Below, piece by piece: positions 5,685 to 9,524 of a DNA stretch of 9,524 nt. Numbering within the stretch: the first letter of the stretch is position 1; every line of letters begins with the position of its first letter. A program made the position numbers and the translations under genes. Under the pieces are notes generated by a model. It worked only from the letters and a program-made list of their open reading frames with translations, ran no database searches and had not been told where the DNA came from. The DNA is from Brevundimonas sp. UBA2388 (GTDB lineage: Bacteria > Pseudomonadota > Alphaproteobacteria > Caulobacterales > Caulobacteraceae). Where the stretch lies: NCBI GenBank assembly GCA_002343425.1, contig DDSO01000116.1, forward strand, positions 11,975 through 21,498. Reading direction: 5' to 3'.

Positions 5685-6691
5685 GTCGACTGGTCGGCCA
5701 ACAAGGCGAGCAGGGCGAAACTGGCCAGCCAGTGCTCGCCCATATAGTCGCCGGTGACATGGGGCAGGGCGGCGTCGAGATGGTCTTCCGCAGCCTGGAG
5801 GGCGATCGGGCGTCGCGGGTCGTCCGAGGCCAGCGCTGAAGCGATTTCCCGCCAGCACCAGGCCCGGCTCAGGTTCAGTCCGTCGAGGTGGGCGATCTTG
5901 CCGTCGGAGCGATCGCTGACGCTGGCAGGCTGGAAGAGCGTCGTGGGCTCCCGCCGGTCCAGTCGGGGCAGGAACGCATCGAACCATGCGGCGAAGGCGT
6001 CCGGGGTCAACACCCGTCGCATCAATGCCGCCTCCATGAGGGCCGGCGACAGGAACTCGTCCTGCGACGGCTCCCACGCCTGACAGTCGCGGTCGCCTGA
6101 ATGCCAAAGGAGGGCACGGTTGCGACAAAGCTCAGCCACGGCGTCGTCGCGAACACTCTCGGCGTAGTCGAGCGTCAGTCTCAGGGCGAAGGCGGTGTTG
6201 TAGTGGGTCCCGACCCGGACCGGGTAGTCCGCCAAAGGGAGGAAGTCCGTGAACCGCCTGGCGAACGCGCCTGCCAGCGGACGCAGGATGGCCGCGCGGT
6301 CGCCTCCATCCCGTTCAACCTCGGCGGCGAGCATCAGCAGCCAGGCCCAGCCGTAGGGTCGTTCGAAACCCCGGCTTCCCGGTCGATCGAGATAGGCGGT
6401 TTCGACGGCGACGTTCTCCGGTGTGAAAATTTCGTCCGCGAGGGATCTGATCCGCGTTGCCTCGGGCATGTCCGGATAGAGCCGCAGGAGGGTGAACAGG
6501 GTCCACCAGCCGTGTACGCACGAATGCCAGTCGAAGCTGCCGAAGAAGATCGGGTGCAGGGCGCGCGGGCCCAGTACATCTTCCGGCCCCGCCAGGACGT
6601 GGTCCATCTTGTTCGGATATTCGCGCGTCACATGGCCGAGGGCGGCGGCGGCGAAGCGGGAGGCGGTGGCGGCGGAGAGACCATGCGTCAT
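5681..6691 (-). CDS. DUF2891 family protein
   Basis: A 336-aa soluble protein of the DUF2891 family, whose biochemical function is not known to me. It has no signal peptide or membrane segment, so it is likely cytosolic. Conserved blocks: HPIFFGSFDWHSCVHGWW (residues 46-63), GFERPYGWAWLLML near 110-125, GTHYNTAFAL (161-170), WEPSQDEFLSPALMEA (206-221), HLDGLNLSRAWCWREIA (268-284) and DYMGEHWLASFALLAL (315-330). Repeated amphipathic helices with clustered Trp, His, Asp and Glu suggest an all-helical, possibly alpha/alpha-toroid enzyme; that is inference. The ATG at 6691 lies 2 nt after the DUF979 stop, so translation is coupled and it is the last gene of the operon with DUF969, DUF979 and the oxoprolinase. 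It could act on a pyroglutamyl compound or on the product of the pathway, but no substrate can be assigned from sequence. Its stop overlaps that of the DUF486 remnant. Confidence 0.92.
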   Translation of the reverse strand: MTHGLSAATASRFAAAALGHVTREYPNKMDHVLAGPEDVLGPRALHPIFFGSFDWHSCVHGWWTLFTLLRLYPDMPEATRIRSLADEIFTPENVAVETAYLDRPGSRGFERPYGWAWLLMLAAEVERDGGDRAAILRPLAGAFARRFTDFLPLADYPVRVGTHYNTAFALRLTLDYAESVRDDAVAELCRNRALLWHSGDRDCQAWEPSQDEFLSPALMEAALMRRVLTPDAFAAWFDAFLPRLDRREPTTLFQPASVSDRSDGKIAHLDGLNLSRAWCWREIASALASDDPRRPIALQAAEDHLDAALPHVTGDYMGEHWLASFALLALLADQST

Positions 6692-6693
6692 CG

Positions 6694-7659
6694 TCAGAAC
6701 CGGAAGGCCAGGAAATACATCAGGGCGATGTTGACCCCTAGCATGATCAGGGCGGTCGGGATCTGGGCGCGGATGACGCCGTTCAGGGCCGCATTGCGAT
6801 CCGGCAGTTCCAGCAGATTGGCCGGCACAACGTTGAAATTAGCCGCCATCGGGGTCATCAGCGTGCCGCAGAAGCCGGCCAGCATGCCGATGGCGCAGAC
6901 GATGGCCGGATCGCCCCCGAACTGCCCCACTACAAACGGTAGGCCGATCGCCGCGGTCATCACCGGGAAGGCGGCGAAGGCATTGCCCATGATGATGGTG
7001 AACAGGGCCATGCCGAGGCAGTAGGCCGCCACCGCCAGCAAGGGAGAGCTCATCGGCACCGCCTGGGTGACCAGTTCCCCGACCACGCCGCCCACATCGG
7101 CGGCCAGGAAGACCGCGCCGAGCGAGGCCAGCATCTGCGGCAGCAGGGCCGCCCAGCCGATGGAGTCCATCAGCCGCCGCCCTTCCTGCACCGGCGCCAT
7201 CACGGAAGGACGCAGCCAGGCCATGGCGGCGATGAGGGCGAGGATACAGCCCAGGCCGAGCGCGATCAGAGTCGTCTGGGTCGAGGAGATCAGCCATTCA
7301 CCGATGCTGGTGTGTTTCGCCGCGAGGGTGCCGCCGACCGCGATCAGAGGCACGATCAGGGCGGGGATGAACAGGGCGTTCCGCCGTCGGGTCGCACTCT
7401 CGCGCCGCTCCTCGGGCGAAGTCGTCGCCGGGCGACCGACCCCCAGCGCCTTCAGACCGCCGACGGCTACGAGCGCAAGGACGAGTACGCCGTTGCCGAG
7501 GCCACCCAGCCATGACCCGAACAGCATGGAGGACGCGATCAGCCCCCAGAAGATCGCGCTGCGGATGCGGGTCGGATGCTCGGGGTCGCGCAGCGTCAGG
7601 ACGGCGAAGGCCAGGAACATCAGGCCGACGAGGATGTAGGCGTGCTCAAGCGTGATCAT
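6694..7659 (-). CDS. DUF979 membrane protein, putative 5-oxoproline transporter subunit
   Basis: A 321-aa integral membrane protein with about nine or ten hydrophobic segments (roughly residues 7-23, 33-52, 55-72, 94-110, 128-149, 165-185, 203-225, 228-245, 248-270, 300-320). A charged cytoplasmic loop at about 75-93 (TTSPEERRESATRRR) divides them. The family signature GTLMTPMAANFNVVPANLLEL falls at 265-285; its bend and the polar Asn/Pro residues inside a hydrophobic stretch look like the substrate or ion site of a carrier. The ATG at 7659 overlaps the DUF969 stop as ATGA, and DUF2891 follows after 2 nt. I recall DUF969 and DUF979 being annotated together as 5-oxoproline transporter subunits and found near pyroglutamyl peptidase genes elsewhere. 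The oxoprolinase upstream supports this. The family call is firm; the substrate is inferred from context. Confidence 0.92.
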   Translation of the reverse strand: MITLEHAYILVGLMFLAFAVLTLRDPEHPTRIRSAIFWGLIASSMLFGSWLGGLGNGVLVLALVAVGGLKALGVGRPATTSPEERRESATRRRNALFIPALIVPLIAVGGTLAAKHTSIGEWLISSTQTTLIALGLGCILALIAAMAWLRPSVMAPVQEGRRLMDSIGWAALLPQMLASLGAVFLAADVGGVVGELVTQAVPMSSPLLAVAAYCLGMALFTIIMGNAFAAFPVMTAAIGLPFVVGQFGGDPAIVCAIGMLAGFCGTLMTPMAANFNVVPANLLELPDRNAALNGVIRAQIPTALIMLGVNIALMYFLAFRF

Positions 7660-8381
7660 TGGCCCGTCTCCGCGTCCCGGGCGGCGAGGTCGCGGCGTAT
7701 CTCGTGGTCGAACAGCAGCAGCCGGGCGCCATGGACCGCGAACGCTGCGATGGCGGTGGGAATGGCCCAGACCGACAGCTGGAGCGGCTCGACGATGATC
7801 CCTGCCTGTTCAAGGAAGCCGACCATCAGCACGATCGATCCGATCGCGATGAAGATGTCCTCGCCGAAGAACAGGCCGATGTTGTCCGTGGCGGCCGACA
7901 TGCCGCGGATGCGGAACCGGACCTTGTCGGGCAAATCGCCGCCCGCCTGGACCTCGGCCGCGCCCTCGGCCATGGGCGCGACCAGCGGCCGGACCATCTG
8001 CGGATGGCCGCCGAGGGAGGTCAGGCCGAGCGCCGAGGTGGCCTGACGGACGAACAGATAGCTCAGCAGCAGGCGACCGGCCGTCGCCGCCTTGACCTGG
8101 GCGATCAGCATCCGCGCCCGCTCCTGCAGGCCCGCCCGCTCCAGCAGCCCGATCACCGGAAGGATCAGCCAGGTGATGTGGAAATAGCGGTTGTCGTTAA
8201 AGGCGTCGCCGAAGGCCGCCAGCGTATCCACGCCCGCCTTTGCCAGAGCCCGGATATCAACGCCGGGCGCCACCGCCGCCGTAATTCCCGTGACGATGGC
8301 GGCGATCAGTATGACCAGCAGCGGATTGATCCGGGCCACGAAGCCCGCGACCACGACCGCTATTCCCAGAAGCACCAGCAT
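7656..8381 (-). CDS. DUF969 membrane protein, putative 5-oxoproline transporter subunit
   Basis: A 241-aa integral membrane protein with about six hydrophobic segments: two at the N-terminus (about 2-20 and 22-40), one near 68-82, one near 103-116, and two in the C-terminal half. Two polar, glycine-rich motifs stand out inside or beside the membrane parts: ALGLTSLGGHPQMVRPL (117-133) and SAATDNIGLFFGEDIF (about 163-178, with Asp166-Asn167). They probably line a transport path together with DUF979. The start at ATG 8381 has a strong Shine-Dalgarno, GGGGGAG, 6 nt upstream. The stop overlaps the DUF979 start (ATGA), typical of partners needed in equal amounts. The protein is too short to be a full carrier alone, which fits a two-subunit permease. 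Function is inferred from the adjacent oxoprolinase. Confidence 0.92.
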   Translation of the reverse strand: MLVLLGIAVVVAGFVARINPLLVILIAAIVTGITAAVAPGVDIRALAKAGVDTLAAFGDAFNDNRYFHITWLILPVIGLLERAGLQERARMLIAQVKAATAGRLLLSYLFVRQATSALGLTSLGGHPQMVRPLVAPMAEGAAEVQAGGDLPDKVRFRIRGMSAATDNIGLFFGEDIFIAIGSIVLMVGFLEQAGIIVEPLQLSVWAIPTAIAAFAVHGARLLLFDHEIRRDLAARDAETGQ

Positions 8382-8387
8382 TGGAAT

Positions 8388-8394
8388 CTCCCCC
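8388..8394 (-). promoter_or_regulatory. Strong ribosome binding site of the DUF969 gene
   Basis: GGGGGAG on the minus strand sits 6 nt before the ATG at 8381. It is the clearest Shine-Dalgarno of this operon and fixes the DUF969 start. It lies in the 42-nt spacer behind the oxoprolinase stop. I see no promoter or U-tailed terminator in that spacer, so read-through transcription is expected. Confidence 0.6.
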
Positions 8395-8423
8395 TCGGTC
8401 GATGGTTGCGCCGAACGGGCGGC

Positions 8424-9524
8424 TCAGGAAGCCCTTTTCGCGCCGAAGCCGCCGCCGCCCGGTGTTTCGATGACGAAGACATCGCCCGCCGCCATCCCGA
8501 CCTCGGCCGTTGCCCCCAATCGTTCGATCGAGCCGTCTGTCCGCTCGACCCGGTTCACCCCGACTGCGCCGGGCTTGCCTCCGCCCGCCCCGAACGGCGC
8601 TGTGCGGCGGTGGTTTGAGAGGATGGCGGCAGTCAGCGGCTCGAGGAACCGCACCCGCCGGATCGCGCCGTCGCCGCCGCGATTGGCGCCGTCGCCGCCC
8701 GACCCGCGGCGGATGGAGAATTCCTCAAGCAGGACAGGGAAGCGCGTTTCGAGCACCTCGGGGTCGGTCAGGCGGCTATTGGTCATATGGGTCTGGACGG
8801 CGGATGCGCCGTCGAAGCCCGGCCCCGCGCCGGATCCGCCGGCAATGGTCTCGTAGTACTGGCGGGCGTCGTCGCCGAAGGTGAAATTGTTCATCGTGCC
8901 CTGGCTGGCGGCCAGCACGCCGAGGGCGCCGTACAGGCAATCGACCACCGCCTGACTGGTCTCGACGTTGCCGGCGACGACGGCGGCCGGATAGCGGGGA
9001 TTGAGCATCGATCCCTCCGGCACGATCAGCCGGATCGGCTTCAGGCATCCCTCGTTCAGGGGGATGGTCTCGTCCACCAGGGTGCGGAAGACGTACAGGG
9101 TCGCCGCTCGCGCGATCGACAGCGGGGCGTTGAAATTATTGGGCAGTTGATCGCTCGTGCCGGTGAAGTCGACCACGGCGCTGCGGGCCTCGGCGTCTAC
9201 GTCAATCCGCACCCGGATGACGGCGCCGTCGTCCATCTCCAGCGCGAACGACCCCGGCTTGAGCGCGGCAATGGCCCGGCGGACGGCCTCTTCGGCATTG
9301 TCCTGAACGTGACCCATATAGGCGGCGACCACGGGACGTCCGAACTCGGCGACCATCCGCGTCAGCTCCTCGCCGCCACGCGCGCAGGAGGCGACCTGGG
9401 CCTTCAGGTCGGCCATGTTCTGATCGACATTGCGTGATGGGTAGCGGCCCGAGGTGAACAGGGCGCGGGTCTCGGCGTCCCTGAGCCGTCCGGCGTCGAT
9501 CAGCAGGAAGTCGTCGATCAGCAC
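8424..9524 (-). CDS. Hydantoinase B / 5-oxoprolinase C-terminal region, truncated by window
   Basis: The visible 367 codons are the C-terminal part of the HyuB/oxoprolinase family, which hydrolyses 5-oxoproline (to L-glutamate, using ATP) or hydantoins with a HyuA-type partner or domain. Sequence features match the 5-oxoprolinase branch. In window-relative numbering: TSGRYPSRNVDQNMADLKAQ near 24-43, AYMGHVQDNAEEAVR near 68-82, VVDFTGTSDQLPNNFNAP near 117-134, GNVETSQAVVDCLYGALG near 184-201, GTMNNFTFGDDARQYYETIAGG near 207-228, and THMTNSRLTDPE around His246, a likely metal ligand region. It ends with the usual TPGGGGFG. The frame is open to the window edge; the last codon (GTG) is internal. 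Whether a HyuA domain is fused upstream (about 1200 aa total) or encoded separately cannot be seen. It is followed after 42 nt by DUF969/DUF979, placing enzyme and carrier in one operon. Hydantoin or N-methylhydantoin as substrate is the alternative. Confidence 0.93.
   Translation of the reverse strand: MLIDDFLLIDAGRLRDAETRALFTSGRYPSRNVDQNMADLKAQVASCARGGEELTRMVAEFGRPVVAAYMGHVQDNAEEAVRRAIAALKPGSFALEMDDGAVIRVRIDVDAEARSAVVDFTGTSDQLPNNFNAPLSIARAATLYVFRTLVDETIPLNEGCLKPIRLIVPEGSMLNPRYPAAVVAGNVETSQAVVDCLYGALGVLAASQGTMNNFTFGDDARQYYETIAGGSGAGPGFDGASAVQTHMTNSRLTDPEVLETRFPVLLEEFSIRRGSGGDGANRGGDGAIRRVRFLEPLTAAILSNHRRTAPFGAGGGKPGAVGVNRVERTDGSIERLGATAEVGMAAGDVFVIETPGGGGFGAKRAS

Noticed and set aside
5457..6128. 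A 223-codon minus-strand frame overlapping the DUF2891 C-terminal coding region
   Set aside because: It is a shifted-frame Arg/Pro-rich translation of DUF2891 that continues into the DUF486 remnant, without family features.
6101..7024. A 307-codon open frame on the plus strand opposite DUF2891 and DUF979
   Set aside because: It spans two real genes in antisense, with no recognisable motif and shadow-like composition.
8382..8423. Separate promoter or attenuator between the oxoprolinase and DUF969
   Set aside because: The 42-nt gap contains a ribosome binding site and only a 4-bp GCCG/CGGC stem. No credible -35/-10 pair or terminator is present.
7659..8618. A 319-codon open frame on the plus strand opposite DUF969 and the spacer
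   Set aside because: It runs antisense to DUF969 and into the oxoprolinase gene. Its composition is Arg/Asp/Gln-rich and low in structure, a codon-bias shadow.
1..9524. CRISPR array, insertion sequence, integrase or phage module
   Set aside because: No spaced direct repeats, terminal inverted repeats with a transposase, or phage or recombinase genes were seen. The tRNA-Thr 3' end is not followed by an integrase or an evident att duplication.

Overview
The window is GC-rich, densely packed DNA with short intergenic gaps. The protein families and the style of the promoters suggest an alphaproteobacterium, most likely Caulobacterales (Brevundimonas, Caulobacter or Phenylobacterium-like). The evidence includes -35/-10 elements resembling the Caulobacter housekeeping pattern, a compact FeoB, and a DUF486 remnant of the type I associate with this group. 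The genus is inference. No stretch longer than about 150 bases lacks a gene. I see no IS element, CRISPR array, integrase or phage gene.

Layout, left to right. (1) 1-1949, + strand: the C-terminal two thirds of an RND (HAE1/AcrB-type) drug-efflux permease, cut by the window edge. (2) 1953-2441, - strand: a small lipoprotein-anchored class I cytochrome c that converges on the RND gene with 3 bases between the stops. (3) 2442-2590: a divergent regulatory region with a candidate promoter for each neighbour, a palindrome over the putative feoA -10, and a hairpin at the predicted start of the feo transcript. (4) 2591-4770, + strand: feoA-feoB, the ferrous iron uptake operon, translationally coupled by a TGATG overlap. 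(5) 4856-5350, + strand: an unrecognised 164-aa protein with an N-terminal Cys/His cluster that looks metal-binding. (6) 5360-5435, - strand: tRNA-Thr(UGU) with encoded CCA and a good upstream promoter. (7) 5498-5684, + strand: a DUF486 (small multidrug-transporter-like membrane protein) pseudogene whose middle has been deleted. (8) 5681-9524, - strand: an apparent operon read from right to left. It holds the C-terminal part of a hydantoinase B/5-oxoprolinase, then DUF969, DUF979 and DUF2891. Junctions are 42 nt, a 4-nt ATGA overlap and 2 nt.

The last block is the most interesting part. DUF969 and DUF979 look like two halves of one membrane carrier. They sit directly behind an enzyme that matches the ATP-dependent 5-oxoprolinase family, so uptake and hydrolysis of 5-oxoproline (pyroglutamate) to glutamate is the natural reading. 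DUF2891, translated from the same apparent message, has no function known to me. It is the best candidate here for an undescribed component: a soluble, His- and Trp-rich protein tied to this pathway.

The remaining genes are ordinary housekeeping or accessory functions. The regulatory sites are read by eye, and their confidence values reflect that.
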